Shown: positions 43,747 to 52,866, counted from the stretch's first letter. The stretch is DNA of 64,000 nt from Mesorhizobium ciceri biovar biserrulae WSM1271 (GCF_000185905.1 NC_014918.1:186001-250000); one strand, 5' to 3'. Translations and numbers: made by a program. The notes: generated by a model from the sequence alone, not told the origin.

Positions 43747-45936
43747 TCAGTGCCCCAACAAAGCGCAGACCGCCTGAGCCTGAACCTCCCGCAAGCGGTC
43801 GAGCAACGCGCCAGCCGGCTCAGCGATGTTCAGCGTGGTGGTGACCGAGCGCGTCCCGTCGGCGGTTGACGCCGCCCACTGCGTGTAGCCCGGGAAACTG
43901 CCGGTGTGGCCATAAACGACACCGCACGGCGTGGTGTAGCGGAACAGTCCGAGACCGGCCTCGTTCGTCCCGGGTCCGGGCGGACTGGAATTGCCGGCCA
44001 CGAACTTCATCTGTTCAATCTGCTCGGCAGCGCCGAAGAACTTCAGTCCGAGATCTGCCCGTATGAACATCGACAAATCATCAGGCGTCGACACGATCGC
44101 GCCCGACGCCCACGCACCGCTCGGGCTGACGAAGGTCGTGACATCTTTCGGCTCGGATCCGGGCGCGACGACATAGCCGTGGATGGCGGGCCCAGGCAGC
44201 GCGATGTCGCGCGTGGGGAAACTCGTCCGGGCGAGGGCGGCAGGACCAAACGCGATGTTCTTCAGCAGCGTCCCGTAGGGCATTCCTGTGACCGCCTCGG
44301 CGATCAGCCCGACGACGACGTTGTCCGTGTTGGAGTAGGTATACTGGGTGCCGGGCGTAAACTCGAGCGGGTCGTTGCGGACCCAGCCGATGATCTCAAT
44401 GGGCTGCACGTAACCTTGAGGATTTGTCGCGACCTGCTCGGCCAAGCCCTTGGACTGCAAGTAGTCGGGCAGGCCGCTGGTGTGATTCAGCATCTGGCGG
44501 ACCGTGACGGCCGACCATGCCGCCGGCAGATCAGGCAGGTGCTGGCCGATGGTGTCGTCGAGGCCGAGCCGGCCCTTCTGGACGAGGTGCAGGGCAATGG
44601 CGCCGTTGAATGCTTTTGAGATGCTGGCGATGCGCATGTATTGGTCGACCCCCAGCGCCTCACCCGATATGACATCGGCGCGCCCCGCTGTGAGTACGGT
44701 CATGCGACCGTCGCGGTAGAGCGTGGCGATCGCCCCGGGAGGTCCATCCTCTGCATCGAGGAGCTCCTGTAGGCCGGCCTGGACCTTTGCATCGGCTGTT
44801 CTCAACTGAGCCGCGGTTAAGCCGGTCGAGCGTGCCGGGCCTTCGCTATCAGGACGTTTTACATAGAGATCCGGATTCATCTCTTCAGAAGACACGATGA
44901 CTTCGTCATTGACGCCCGAGTCAATATAATCATCGGTAATTGAAAAGCCTGCCAGAAGCTGTTTGTCCGTGAGAGGATACCAGGAGCCGAGTTCGTGCGA
45001 GTAGGCGGCAATGGCCAGCATCGCGAGTTCGCGATTGCTATACAGGTCGACTTCATAATCTTCGACCAATTTGCCATCCGAATATTTCTTATATCCATCA
45101 ATGTAAGGATCGCGGGAATTGTCGCCTCTATACTTATCCACAATGTCGCCGACGGTGACCTTAGACTTGTTTCCGTGGAAATAGATCTTGCGGAGGAGAA
45201 AACCCCAAGCAGCTACCCCATACTCTGGGGTTTCATAAATGGCAGTTTGGTTGCCGTACCGGTCTGGCAGAGTGCAACCCACATATCCTCTCATGCTGTC
45301 TCGCTGCCATTTCGAGATGTTTATGGCGCCGGGATTGTTTGTTCGAAGGGCCCTCCGAGTAAGCGCATTTGAGGAACTATAGTCAGCGTCCGGCAGGCTG
45401 CTAAAGAAATTGCCGATCCCGACCAGACTTCTGAAGTTGAATTCAGTAGCTTCAGGATATTTCGCATCGTCGCGAAATGGCGGGGCTAGACTGCGCGCCT
45501 TGTTCGCTTGCCAAAACGGCAGCCCGAGTGCACTACCGGTCTGCATCCCCACTGTGCCGTCAACGGGCATTCCATATGTGCTCTGGAAGGACTTCACAGC
45601 GCTTGCTGTCTGCGAACCAAACACTCCATCAATCGCTGAGGCGTAAACAGATTTGTCCGTGAGTACGCTCTGTAGAAGCGCAACCCTACGATCAAGAACG
45701 TTGCTTCGTGTTTGCTGAAAGACCGGACCGACGGGTTGACGCTTGTCGCTGATGCTGAAGTTGCTGACCCATTCGCTCGACCCGGAATAATCGTCAGGTG
45801 CTCCGCATTTCAGGGGATTCGCTGCGCTAACTTCATCCGGGCTTTCAAAAGCGAAGGCCGGACCGGAAGGCAAGAGGGCCAGGAGCGCAATGCCAAGCCA
45901 ACCGCCCATCCCCGGCCTGAAACAACCGCCTATCAT
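43747..45936 (-). CDS. three-domain envelope protein: PG-binding, lysozyme-like, serine hydrolase
   Basis: 729 residues, signal peptide at ~10-29 (GWLGIALLALLPSGPAFA). Residues ~80-140 are a peptidoglycan-binding repeat (LLQSVLTDKSVYASAIDG, TASAVKSFQSTYGMPVDGTV). Residues ~195-330 resemble the phage-type lysozyme-like domain with RTNNPGAINISKWQ and YGVAAWGFLLRKIYF. Residues ~375-725 are a class C beta-lactamase/DD-carboxypeptidase-like domain (SISK in MRIASISKAFNG, YSN in YTYSNTDNVVVG, HTG in VYGHTGSFPGY). The protein could bind, cut and trim murein with one chain. The N-terminal part is visibly less GC-rich than the hydrolase part, which suggests a recent fusion. Confidence 0.85.
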   Translation of the reverse strand: MIGGCFRPGMGGWLGIALLALLPSGPAFAFESPDEVSAANPLKCGAPDDYSGSSEWVSNFSISDKRQPVGPVFQQTRSNVLDRRVALLQSVLTDKSVYASAIDGVFGSQTASAVKSFQSTYGMPVDGTVGMQTGSALGLPFWQANKARSLAPPFRDDAKYPEATEFNFRSLVGIGNFFSSLPDADYSSSNALTRRALRTNNPGAINISKWQRDSMRGYVGCTLPDRYGNQTAIYETPEYGVAAWGFLLRKIYFHGNKSKVTVGDIVDKYRGDNSRDPYIDGYKKYSDGKLVEDYEVDLYSNRELAMLAIAAYSHELGSWYPLTDKQLLAGFSITDDYIDSGVNDEVIVSSEEMNPDLYVKRPDSEGPARSTGLTAAQLRTADAKVQAGLQELLDAEDGPPGAIATLYRDGRMTVLTAGRADVISGEALGVDQYMRIASISKAFNGAIALHLVQKGRLGLDDTIGQHLPDLPAAWSAVTVRQMLNHTSGLPDYLQSKGLAEQVATNPQGYVQPIEIIGWVRNDPLEFTPGTQYTYSNTDNVVVGLIAEAVTGMPYGTLLKNIAFGPAALARTSFPTRDIALPGPAIHGYVVAPGSEPKDVTTFVSPSGAWASGAIVSTPDDLSMFIRADLGLKFFGAAEQIEQMKFVAGNSSPPGPGTNEAGLGLFRYTTPCGVVYGHTGSFPGYTQWAASTADGTRSVTTTLNIAEPAGALLDRLREVQAQAVCALLGH

Positions 45937-46380
45937 TTGGCGACTTCACCGCATGCGTTGACTGCATCGGTCTTCGACATGCATCCTCCGATCTTCGGCG
46001 AATGTCAGTTCGCCTCCTTAACCGACCTTCTCGTCTCCCGAGCACTTTTTCCATATCATCCAAAGAGTGGATGACGGAAGGTGAACTCGATTCTGATATG
46101 GCGAATCTTTGTCAGAAACGCCGCTATCGCCGCGGCAGCCTGCAACTTCAGCGCCGAGAGCTTCCGCTTGTCCGACGTGAACTCGGAGGGAGCCATGTTT
46201 ACGAGCTCGTATCGGCGAGAAACAGTCCTTTCCGGCGAATGGTTGAGCCGTGCGGTCTCCGATTGGAGCAGACCCTGACATGCGGAATTTCGATCCCCTA
46301 TCAAGGGGTGCGCTTACGCACCTTCGGCGACCAGCGCGCATTTGCAGCCAAGTGGAGTCACTTGGCGTCGCGAAAGTGCG
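45937..46380. other. 444-bp stretch without a clear gene
   Basis: Short frames on both strands overlap each other. None is recognised. Confidence 0.3.
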
Positions 46381-46681
46381 GCTGTGTTGAACGATGCCGG
46401 CCTGTCTGACTTCGTCGAGCTGCGCAAGGCGATCACACGACGGCAGCACGACCTCTACTTTGTCGCCTTCGACCTGCCGCACCTCAACGGTCATGACCTG
46501 CGCGACATGGCACTGGAGGAACGGCGTGAGATCCTTGAAAGCGTGATCCCCGCCAAAATCCGCATCCAATTCAGCCAGGCGCTGCCCGGCGAGGCCAATC
46601 CATCACCTGATCGATGAAGCCGGTCTGGAGGGGATGGCATCAAAGCCACGCCAGATCGGCGCCAAAAGGCATGAAGCGTGA
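46381..46681 (+). pseudogene. fragment of ATP-dependent DNA ligase D
   Basis: The frame reads VLNDAGLSDFVELRKAITRR, then DLYFVAFDLPHLNGHDLRDM and RREILESVIP. This is the part of the LigD ligase domain from motif III to beyond motif IIIa. After a frame change near 46595 it continues HLIDEAGLEGMASKP (motif IV, EGMVSK in intact enzymes) to a stop at 46681. The catalytic KxDG lysine region, the C-terminal OB fold and any primase or nuclease domain are missing. A second, different LigD remnant lies at 59735-60532. Confidence 0.8.
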
Positions 46682-46739
46682 AGCATGTGCGTGGCGAGGC
46701 AGACTCTTGCCATGCATCGCTGCAGGACTTTCGGGAAGA

Positions 46740-47029
46740 ATGAGCAAGCGGGGAAGCGGTTTTCTCTCCCATTGGATATCGGATCATTTGGAGGACGATC
46801 CGATCAACGACCCTGTGTTGATGGTGATCGACATGGCTGTGGACGCAAAACGGGCAGCGCGAGCCAGGGCATTCCGGGCCAGGAGATCGATGAAGAGATC
46901 GGCCCGATCTTCGAAGACATCATGCAGGGTTGCGGGGCGCCACGCTTCGCCGCTGCGAGGAGGACTAATGCTCGGCAGCCGAGGGTTCGACAAGGTGTTG
47001 CTAATATGCAGCACCGGCGGCATCTCTGA
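46740..47029 (+). pseudogene. frameshifted DUF768-like protein
   Basis: An ATG at 46740 opens MSKRGSGFLSHWISDHLEDD, continues through NDPVLMVIDMAVDAKRAARA, then loses frame near 46880. The expected continuation, QEIDEEIGPIFEDIMQG, is found in the +1-shifted frame, which runs to a stop at 47029. The opening MSKRG..FL..W and the (A)EIDEEIG..FE..I end are the hallmarks of DUF768, a family I associate mainly with Mesorhizobium. One base of indel would restore it, so a sequencing error is possible. Confidence 0.55.
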
Positions 47030-47105
47030 CGGCCACCGCCTGGAACCGCTTCTCACGGCTGGCTGTAGACGTCAAAATGAGAACGAAAAACGGGAGGTGA
47101 CGAAG

Positions 47106-47207
47106 ATGGATAAGCGAGAAAACAGGATCATTGAGACGTGTTGCCTTATAGCCGTTCCGGTATCGATGGCTCTCACTATGGTACTAGCTCAACTGATCCT
47201 TGGCTGA
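47106..47207 (+). CDS. 33-residue membrane peptide
   Basis: GGGAGGTGACGAAG precedes an ATG at 47106, giving 33 residues with one hydrophobic helix (CCLIAVPVSMALTMVLAQLI) after a charged start (MDKRENR). No family recognised. The good ribosome site and clean transmembrane pattern are the only support. Confidence 0.4.
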   Translation: MDKRENRIIETCCLIAVPVSMALTMVLAQLILG

Positions 47208-47430
47208 ACCCAAGGCACCGACCAGGCAAGACATGAGCCGTATTAGGCGACCGCTAAACCGGCAGGCGATCTGGCTACGCTAGCTATCGTTGCTCGGGTA
47301 ATGTCCCCTGTAACTTGCCGCGCTGGCAACGCATTGACGGCTTGCTGCACTGGTCCCCATATTCGGCTGGATGAACGGTGCCTTCTTGCCGGTGATCTTC
47401 TCGATCGATTTCAAGAGGGGGTCATGGACC

Positions 47431-47565
47431 TCACCAGCGCGCGTAGTGCTCGCAATACGGGGATATGAAGGGCTTGATGATGCTCAAGTGCGGCGCTTCC
47501 GCTGCCGCCACAAAGCGCTCAATTTCAGCCTGCGATGGCTTCTGCGAACCTTTTGACCTAGCCAT
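47431..47565 (-). pseudogene. N-terminal half of a repeated small-protein family
   Basis: An ATG at 47565 opens MARSKGSQKPSQAEIERFVA, then APHLSIIKPFISPYCEHY followed by ARW and a stop. It matches the first 40 residues of the intact protein at 62435-62668 almost exactly and then diverges. The C-terminal half of the same family is found on the opposite strand at 48612-48757, with a shared breakpoint sequence TATTGCGAGCACTAC. Confidence 0.7.
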
Positions 47566-47733
47566 TTGGCGAACTCCGTTTTGAGGGGATCGCTGCAACG
47601 GGTGACAAGCGGGCTCGCCGGCGTCCTCTCAGCATGACTTGCGTAATTACTAATTTAGTGAAACGTTAAATGCTTCTAGGGAGTAGACGCGAGAGACCCG
47701 GTCGGTCCAGTTATGGGGCGGCATTGAGCATAA

Positions 47734-47988
47734 ATGTTTTTTCCGCGATTCCTGATTGGGATGTTCGCCACTTCGACCGTGGCGGCGATCTGGATTTATC
47801 TAGCAACAGGCTCGTTCTGGAAGTCGCTTGCATGGACATTGCTGATCTTGATCGTTTTCCAGGTGGGATATCTCATATTGTCATTCGCGCTTTTTTACCA
47901 GTTTGGGACGAAGAGAACCGAAGAAAAACCAAACACTGCCGAGCCTACCCGTCGGGAGGGTGGTGTCTCATCTGAAGGCGGCCGATGA
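47734..47988 (+). CDS. exopolysaccharide production repressor, SyrA/ExoX-like
   Basis: 84 residues. It begins MFFPRFLIGMFATSTVAAIW, with two hydrophobic helices (~7-26 and ~32-56) separated by TGSFWKSL, and ends in a polar tail. That plan and the PRFL.GM...STVA.W.Y..TGSFW pattern match the small inner-membrane ExoX/SyrA proteins of rhizobia, which alter exopolysaccharide output after transcription or through sensor kinases. No exo genes lie next to it. The assignment is from memory of the family. Confidence 0.65.
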   Translation: MFFPRFLIGMFATSTVAAIWIYLATGSFWKSLAWTLLILIVFQVGYLILSFALFYQFGTKRTEEKPNTAEPTRREGGVSSEGGR

Positions 47989-48020
47989 TGGTCCCGGCTA
48001 ATCCAGTACGGGCACATAAA

Positions 48021-48245
48021 TTAGTGTTTGGTTGAAAGCGCCGCCACACAGTCTTCCAGGATGGCCAGGCGAAACCGGAGCCACTTTAATTCTTGGCCGA
48101 CTTGCGCCAGCTTTAACATACCGGCCGAGCTCGCCACTCTTCGCCTCTGCTCCTCTTCCAAGGACGCGATTTTCACGCTTAACTCGAAGGCTTCTGTAGC
48201 CTTCGAGTTCCTAACTAACATCCGGGCACGCATATCCAACCCCAC
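48021..48245 (-). CDS. hypothetical protein, helical
   Basis: 74 residues, predicted to be mostly amphipathic helix (FELSVKIASLEEEQRRRVAS, then KLAQVGQELKWLRFRLAILE). Not recognised. It is convergent with the SyrA-like gene. Confidence 0.4.
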   Translation of the reverse strand: MGLDMRARMLVRNSKATEAFELSVKIASLEEEQRRRVASSAGMLKLAQVGQELKWLRFRLAILEDCVAALSTKH

Positions 48246-48611
48246 GCAGAAGAAACGTCGCCCTGAAATCGCACGGGCTGCGTTAAACTCTGGCGTTCAA
48301 ATCATCGAGGATTTTAGTGATCACTAAAATAATGATATGCACCGGGGTATGTAGATTTCCATTGCATTGTGCGCCATCCATGAACTCCGTGGAAAAAACT
48401 CACAGTTGGGAAGACGACGAATGAGCGCAGGGGATCGTGCGCAAGCTTCGCCCCCGCAAGGCCCAGCGATGGTTGCGGGCGACCCTTCAACATTGACAAA
48501 CCGTATTGGTGAACTCGCCGGGCGAGGCCCCCCAACTACTGCCTCAAGCCCGAGGAGCTGCCGGGGATCAGCCGGCAACCGCCTTCGGTGCAAGACGGGT
48601 GCCAGCACTTC

Positions 48612-48757
48612 CGATATTGCGAGCACTACCAGCAGACGCGCGTCCTCATGAGGCGCTGTCTAAAGCCGTGCGGGAAGTGACCGGGAAGGAAGTCCCGTTC
48701 GTCCGGCGGAACACCACAGGACCGGTGAGCCCGCCCCATCCGGACTCCAAGCCTTAG
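48612..48757 (+). pseudogene. C-terminal half of a repeated small-protein family
   Basis: RYCEHYQQTRVL in one frame is followed, after a frame change near 48650, by HEALSKAVREVTGKEVPFVR and RNTTGPVSPP. The match is to residues ~38-78 of the intact protein at 62435-62668 (HYRQTRVLHEVLLKAVRDVT, FIRWNTTGPVLPP). The N-terminal half is missing here and sits on the other strand at 47431-47565. Confidence 0.65.
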
Positions 48758-49263
48758 GAGTCGCATTCTCCCACCGGGGAGAAGGGGCGTGGGCATACAG
48801 GGGCAGAAGGCTTCCAAGCCTATAAGGCGACGTCGGCGTCCGCTGTTAGAGCAGCGGGCGCTAATCCCTGTCTTGCTTTGCGGCGTTGCCGGGGCAAGCT
48901 ACCTTTTACCGCAGTCCGTACAGCATCCTCTCCCCACAGTGCATCGTCAGGGCGGCGGCATTAGCGCGCTGAGCGGCTGCGCCATCAAGGGCAACATCAG
49001 CGTGGCAGGCGAGCGCATCTACCACATGCCCGGGCAGCGACATTACAACGAAACGGTCGTCAACTCGGCCAAAGGCGAGCGCTGGTTCTGCTCTCAATGG
49101 CAAGCATGGTGGGCAGGATGGCGGAAGTCGAAGGTATGATGCGGCCTTATACGGCGGAATCGGCAAAAACGTCTGGTTGGGTGACGGCGCGCAGAGAATT
49201 TTAGCAATCGGGAACGTACGGCTCCTGCCGGAGTTTCTCGGGTGAAAGGACCTCAGGGAGGGC
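48742..49263. repeat. ~520-bp segmental duplication, copy A
   Basis: It runs from GGACTCCAA through a sunset-domain-like gene to CCTCAGGGAGGG. The same order of sequence recurs at 58028-58540: TCGCATTCT upstream, the gene, AATCGGCAAAAACGTCTGG downstream, then GACGGCGCGCAGAGAAT and CTCGGGTGAA. The two are strongly similar but clearly diverged. In this copy the gene that follows in copy B is missing, although its upstream sequence and GGAGG remain. Confidence 0.85.
48789..49139 (+). CDS. sunset-domain-like protein, copy A
   Basis: 116 residues from a GTG. An N-terminal arginine-rich stretch and one membrane helix (ALIPVLLCGVAGASYLL) precede a compact C-terminal motif: CAIKGNISVAGERIYHMPGQ, then YNETVVNSAKGERWFCSQWQ and AGWRKSKV. 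Two Cys, an IYHMPGQ and a GERWFCS segment define the small domain often found beside nucleases in rhizobia. It probably faces the periplasm. The near-duplicate is at 58075-58416. Function unknown. Confidence 0.7.
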   Translation: MGIQGQKASKPIRRRRRPLLEQRALIPVLLCGVAGASYLLPQSVQHPLPTVHRQGGGISALSGCAIKGNISVAGERIYHMPGQRHYNETVVNSAKGERWFCSQWQAWWAGWRKSKV

Positions 49264-49552
49264 TTGCAGTTGCGCGCACACATACGCGTCCACCGAATGT
49301 GACAATAGTGCAACCTCATTGAGCTAACGAACACGCGAACAGAACAGTCGCTTGACGATCAAGGCAGACTGCGACAGCGTTTGCCGTCCGGGGGTAAGCG
49401 GCGCACGGCTCGTCGAGAGCTAGTAAAAAGGGGCAGGGGCCTTTCTCGACGAGCCTGCCTCGGACATACCCGCTCGCTAAGGGAGATCGGCGACAAGGTG
49501 CGGGTCGAGGAGATCACGCCGAAGGTGAAGAAGCGCTGACGTCGTCCTAACT
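49264..49552. other. remnant sequence
   Basis: No complete gene. Plus-strand bases 49481-49540 encode REIGDKVRVEEITPKVKKR and a stop, which looks like the tail of a lost gene. Confidence 0.3.
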
Positions 49553-49684
49553 TCAAATTAGCCCGGAGAGGTGGAATAGCCTGGCAACTCGCACGCCAAG
49601 GCCAATAATGGTTTGGCCATCATTGGCGGCGAAATCCCAACCGCAAAATGCTGCCCAGCCAAAAAGCAGGATTGAGAAGCGCAT
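49553..49684 (-). CDS. 43-residue small membrane protein
   Basis: An ATG at 49684 opens MRFSILLFGWAAFCGWDFAA, followed by NDGQTIIGLGVRVARLFHL and a stop. A single N-terminal helix or signal peptide is followed by a short polar part. It is too short for family assignment, but the hydrophobic start and clean stop make it more likely than chance. Confidence 0.4.
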   Translation of the reverse strand: MRFSILLFGWAAFCGWDFAANDGQTIIGLGVRVARLFHLSGLI

Positions 49685-49808
49685 TAGCACATTCTAAAAT
49701 AGATAAATTGAATAAGCGTTAAAGGCTTCTTTTGCGCGCTGGCATTGGCAGGGCTTCCCCAGTGCGCTTTTACAAAGGGGCGATACTGGGGAGGGACCAG
49801 GGTAGGGT

Positions 49809-50702
49809 TCAGGGCAGCGGAATCGGCTTGTCGCTGAGTGTGCGCAAGTACGCGATCACGTTGACCCGTTCGGTCTCGTCCGGGACACCGGGCGTCTCCA
49901 TCTTGACGCCCGGCGTTGTGAGCATGGGCCCGAAGAGATATGTGTTCAGGTCCTCATACGTCCATACACCCTCCCAGCCCAGCAATGTGTCGGAGTAACG
50001 CATACTTGCCATGGATGCCTTGTCGCGGCCGACGACGCCCCACAAGTTGGGCCCCGTCTTGGTCTCTCCCTGTGGCTCGGCATTGTGGCAACCGTGACAC
50101 ACATGGGTGAAGTAGGTTCGGCCTTTCTCGACATCCGCATTTGACAATTTCATCGAGATAGGGGCTGGCGTTGGCAAGACGACGCCGTGCGACAAGAGAT
50201 AGGCGGCAACTTCATGTTGCCCCTTGAATTTTGCCATGTGGAGCGGTGTCTTGCCGTCCTTTGTCTTCGCATTCACATCGGCGCCGGCCTCGACCAGTGC
50301 CTTCACGCAATCGGGACAGCCGGATCTGACGGCGATGTGAAGGGCGGATTCACCGCCGCGCTGCGCATTTGGATTTGCGCCCCCCTGCAGCAACAGATTG
50401 ATCAAGTCGACCCTGCGTTTTGCCAAAGCCGGCATGAGGGGAGGTCCCAAAAGCGGCGTCGGGGCAATGTTGGCGTCGGCACCTCGTTCCATGAGCAGTT
50501 TTGCCGCCGCAAGATGCCCGCCCCTAACCGCAAGATAGAGCGGCGTTGCTTTTCCATCGCTCTCGTCGACGCCGGCACCGGCGTCGAGCGCTGCCGTAAT
50601 TGCCGCGACATCTCCCTTCACGGCGGCGTCGTGAATGGCGGCATGCGATACAATCGGGATGTGTGCAATCAGCAGTGAAATGAAAAGCAAGGACATGCGC
50701 AT
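49809..50702 (-). CDS. ankyrin repeat - cytochrome c fusion, secreted
   Basis: 297 residues from the ATG at 50702. The signal peptide covers ~1-22 (SLLFISLLIAHIPIVSHA). Four to five ankyrin repeats follow (~25-175: TPLYLAVRGGHLAAAKLLME, ALHIAVRSGCPDCVKALVEA, TPLHMAKFKGQHEVAAYLLS). The C-terminal ~100 residues are a class I cytochrome c with heme site CHGCH (VCHGCHNAEPQG), PNLWGVVGR and the distal methionine region SMRYSD or PMLTTPGVKM. It would be a periplasmic electron carrier with a protein-binding surface. Partner unknown. Confidence 0.88.
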   Translation of the reverse strand: MRMSLLFISLLIAHIPIVSHAAIHDAAVKGDVAAITAALDAGAGVDESDGKATPLYLAVRGGHLAAAKLLMERGADANIAPTPLLGPPLMPALAKRRVDLINLLLQGGANPNAQRGGESALHIAVRSGCPDCVKALVEAGADVNAKTKDGKTPLHMAKFKGQHEVAAYLLSHGVVLPTPAPISMKLSNADVEKGRTYFTHVCHGCHNAEPQGETKTGPNLWGVVGRDKASMASMRYSDTLLGWEGVWTYEDLNTYLFGPMLTTPGVKMETPGVPDETERVNVIAYLRTLSDKPIPLP

Positions 50703-50816
50703 TCGGCACCCCTGTGTCAAACCGGAGGACGCGGCACGCTGCGAGAACGGATGACTTTAGTCCGAATGCTTAATCGCGGCAATGTATTTCAGCAACTGCT
50801 GTCGTAAGCACATAAG

Positions 50817-51620
50817 TTGTCCGGATTTGGTAGCACGCGAGTTGTCCGGTTTTATCGCCAGCGAATGGAGGCTGGGGATGAAGCGGGCAGCGTGGCTAGA
50901 GGACCGGAGAATGCAGAAGTTTCGGGATGTATTGCGAGCCGCTGGAATGGCGGCGATCTTTCGATGATGGAGGCAGGCGAGTTGCTGGGCATGTCGGAGC
51001 GGAAATTCCGGCGTGACCGCGACCGTTACGAAGAGGCTGGGGAGGCTGGGTTGCTCGACCGGCGTTTGGGCAAGCTTTCGACGCGCTGGGTGCCCCGGAG
51101 GCCATCGAGGAGATGCTGGAACTTTATCGCACCGCTACCTTGGCTGGAACGTGAAGCAATCCACGAACACCTGCTGCGCGATCATGGCTTCAGCTGGGGC
51201 TACACCTTCATCAAGACGCAGCTTCATGCGGCTGGGCTGGTGGAACGGGCCAAGCTGCGCGGTGCTCACCGGCGCAAGGAAGCCGAGCGAGGGGATGATG
51301 CTGCATCAGGATGGCAGCCGTCATCAATGGCTGGCGGGTGGGCCGATGCTGGATCTGATCGTGACGATGGACGATGCGACGAGCACGATCTATTCGGCCT
51401 TCCTGATCGAGGAGGAAGGCACGTCGTCGAGCTTTCAGGGACTTCTGGAGACATTCGTCGCCAAGGGACTGCCGGGCCGGCGGTGCTGTCGACAAGATTC
51501 GCTTGACCCAGGTTGGCCGGGCGCTCGATCGGCTCGGCATCGAACATATTCCAGCCCTTTCGCCTGAAGCCAGGGGCCGCTCCGAGCGAATGTTCTCAAC
51601 CTTGCAGGACCGACTGCCTA
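50817..51620 (+). mobile_element. decayed ISNCY-type transposase
   Basis: Pieces in several frames assemble into an N-terminal helix-turn-helix (MEAGELLGMSERKFRRDRDR, EAGLLDRRLGKLSTRWVP), a middle part (HEHLLRDHGFSWGYTFIKTQ, AAGLVERAKLRGAHRRK) and the start of a DDE catalytic domain (GPMLDLIVTMDDATSTIYSA, FLIEEEGTSSSFQGLLETFV). After a deletion near 51490 follow QVGRALDRLGIEHIP and GRSERMFSTLQDRLPK. At least three frame changes and one deletion make it inactive. Terminal inverted repeats are not evident. It abuts the ankyrin remnant at 51633. Confidence 0.75.
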
Positions 51621-51632
51621 AGACAATCTGGT

Positions 51633-51920
51633 GCTTGTCCAGAGCCTCGTGACGAACGGCGCAGATGTGAACGAATAAGGTGACGAGGGAACGCCGCTGC
51701 ACGCGGCCGTTCTCCAGGGCGATATTTCAATGGCAGCCTTCCTGCTGGACAAAGGTGCCGATATCGAAGCTGTAAAGCCCCCGGCCGGCTACAAGCCTTT
51801 GCATATTGCAGCGAGCTACGACAAACCGGAAATGGTCGCCTTCCTTTTACAACGGGGAGCGCAGGCAAATGGCAGAGATTTCGAGGAGCGGACGCCCCTC
51901 CATCTTGTGGCGCGACTGGG
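51633..51920 (+). pseudogene. ankyrin-repeat gene fragment
   Basis: The frame reads VLVQSLVTNGADVNE, then an in-frame TAA where Lys is expected, then GDEGTPLHAAVLQGDISMAA and GYKPLHIAASYDKPEMVAFL, and finally ERTPLHLVARLGF. Three ankyrin repeats remain; both ends are lost, the left one at the transposase remnant and the right one inside the opposing TraD-like frame. Confidence 0.7.
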
Positions 51921-52140
51921 CTTCATGCCGTTCCGCATCGAACGCCTGCCTACCCTCCGCAGTCCATAGTGCTTGCTCGCATTCATCGCTCTGGAGCTTC
52001 GCGGCGATCCAGTGCATCGCGCCGTAGATGATTGCGCGATCGTCGTTGGTCAGTTCCACGATGCCTGACTTGACGAGGAGACCGCCGAGCTCAATCAGAT
52101 GTCGGGTGCGCTTCCGGCGCTCGACCTGCCACGTGCGCAT
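51847..52140 (-). CDS. TraD-like conjugal transfer protein, 3' end altered
   Basis: 97 residues from the ATG at 52140. Residues 1-75 (MRTWQVERRKRTRHLIELGG, LLVKSGIVELTNDDRAIIYG, AAKLQSDECEQALWTAEGRQ) match the small rhizobial TraD that accompanies TraA/TraC on conjugative elements. The last ~20 residues are antisense to the ankyrin fragment and are not native, so a junction falls near 51910. No other tra gene is present. It is probably a leftover of an integrated conjugative element. Confidence 0.6.
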   Translation of the reverse strand: MRTWQVERRKRTRHLIELGGLLVKSGIVELTNDDRAIIYGAMHWIAAKLQSDECEQALWTAEGRQAFDAERHEAQSRHKMEGRPLLEISAICLRSPL

Positions 52141-52354
52141 GTCATTGCGAGCCTGTGCCGCCTGCCGGCGATTGTGAGCCGCCCGGCTGTGTTGGAGCGC
52201 TGCGAGGGTTGCGCTGAGATGCCGGAGCAGCTCGCCGGGACCGCCGCGTTGACCAGAGCGAAATGCTCGCGGACCAAAGCATAGGCGTTGAGAGTCACCC
52301 AGGCGCTCATACATGGCGGTCGAACCCTTGAGGTCCGTGCTGCCGGATGCCCCT

Positions 52355-52716
52355 CCTTCTCGTCGACGCGCTCGGACCGGAAGAGAAGGTGACCTCGATG
52401 AAGTCGTCGAGGTCGGTGTCGCCCGATACGTCGCACAGGCCGCAGACGTAGTGGGTCTTCAGCGTGCGCAGGGCACCGAAGCTATCGAGCACCATCCCGG
52501 ACTGGGGACACAGCACATCCCAGCTCATGTCGAACAAGCCACAGCGGGCGGCGTGAAGGAAGAGGTCGATTGCTTCAGGCTCGGCGATTGCGCGGTCGCG
52601 AGCAAAGCTCAGCGGATTGAGCGATAGAGTGAGTGGTCGTCGGCGCTCCTGATCAGCGTCTCGAATTTCGAGATGATGCGTGGGCTCCAAGCTCGATCTT
52701 GCTCCACCTTGGTCAT
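52355..52716 (-). pseudogene. fragment of adenylate cyclase-like protein (DUF5939 region)
   Basis: An ATG at 52716 opens MTKVEQDRAWSPRIISKFET and LIRSADDHSLYR. After a frame change near 52625 the next frame reads LNPLSFARDRAIAEPEAIDL, CGLFDMSWDVLCPQSGMVLD and the CGLCDVSGDTDLDDFIEVTF zinc-ribbon-like part. This is the N-terminal domain of DUF5939-containing adenylate/guanylate cyclases. The catalytic cyclase domain is absent. Confidence 0.65.
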
Positions 52717-52866
52717 CTTGCTTTCGAGAAGACGATCGTCGACTATCGTTACGCCGGATCCTCAACCTTTCCTCGCGACAGCCTACTAAAAAACCAGCAC
52801 GATGCGAATGGATTGCCGTCGAAAGCGTCTGCCGTCCCAGCAGCGATGCTTTATGCTCCTGCTCGT

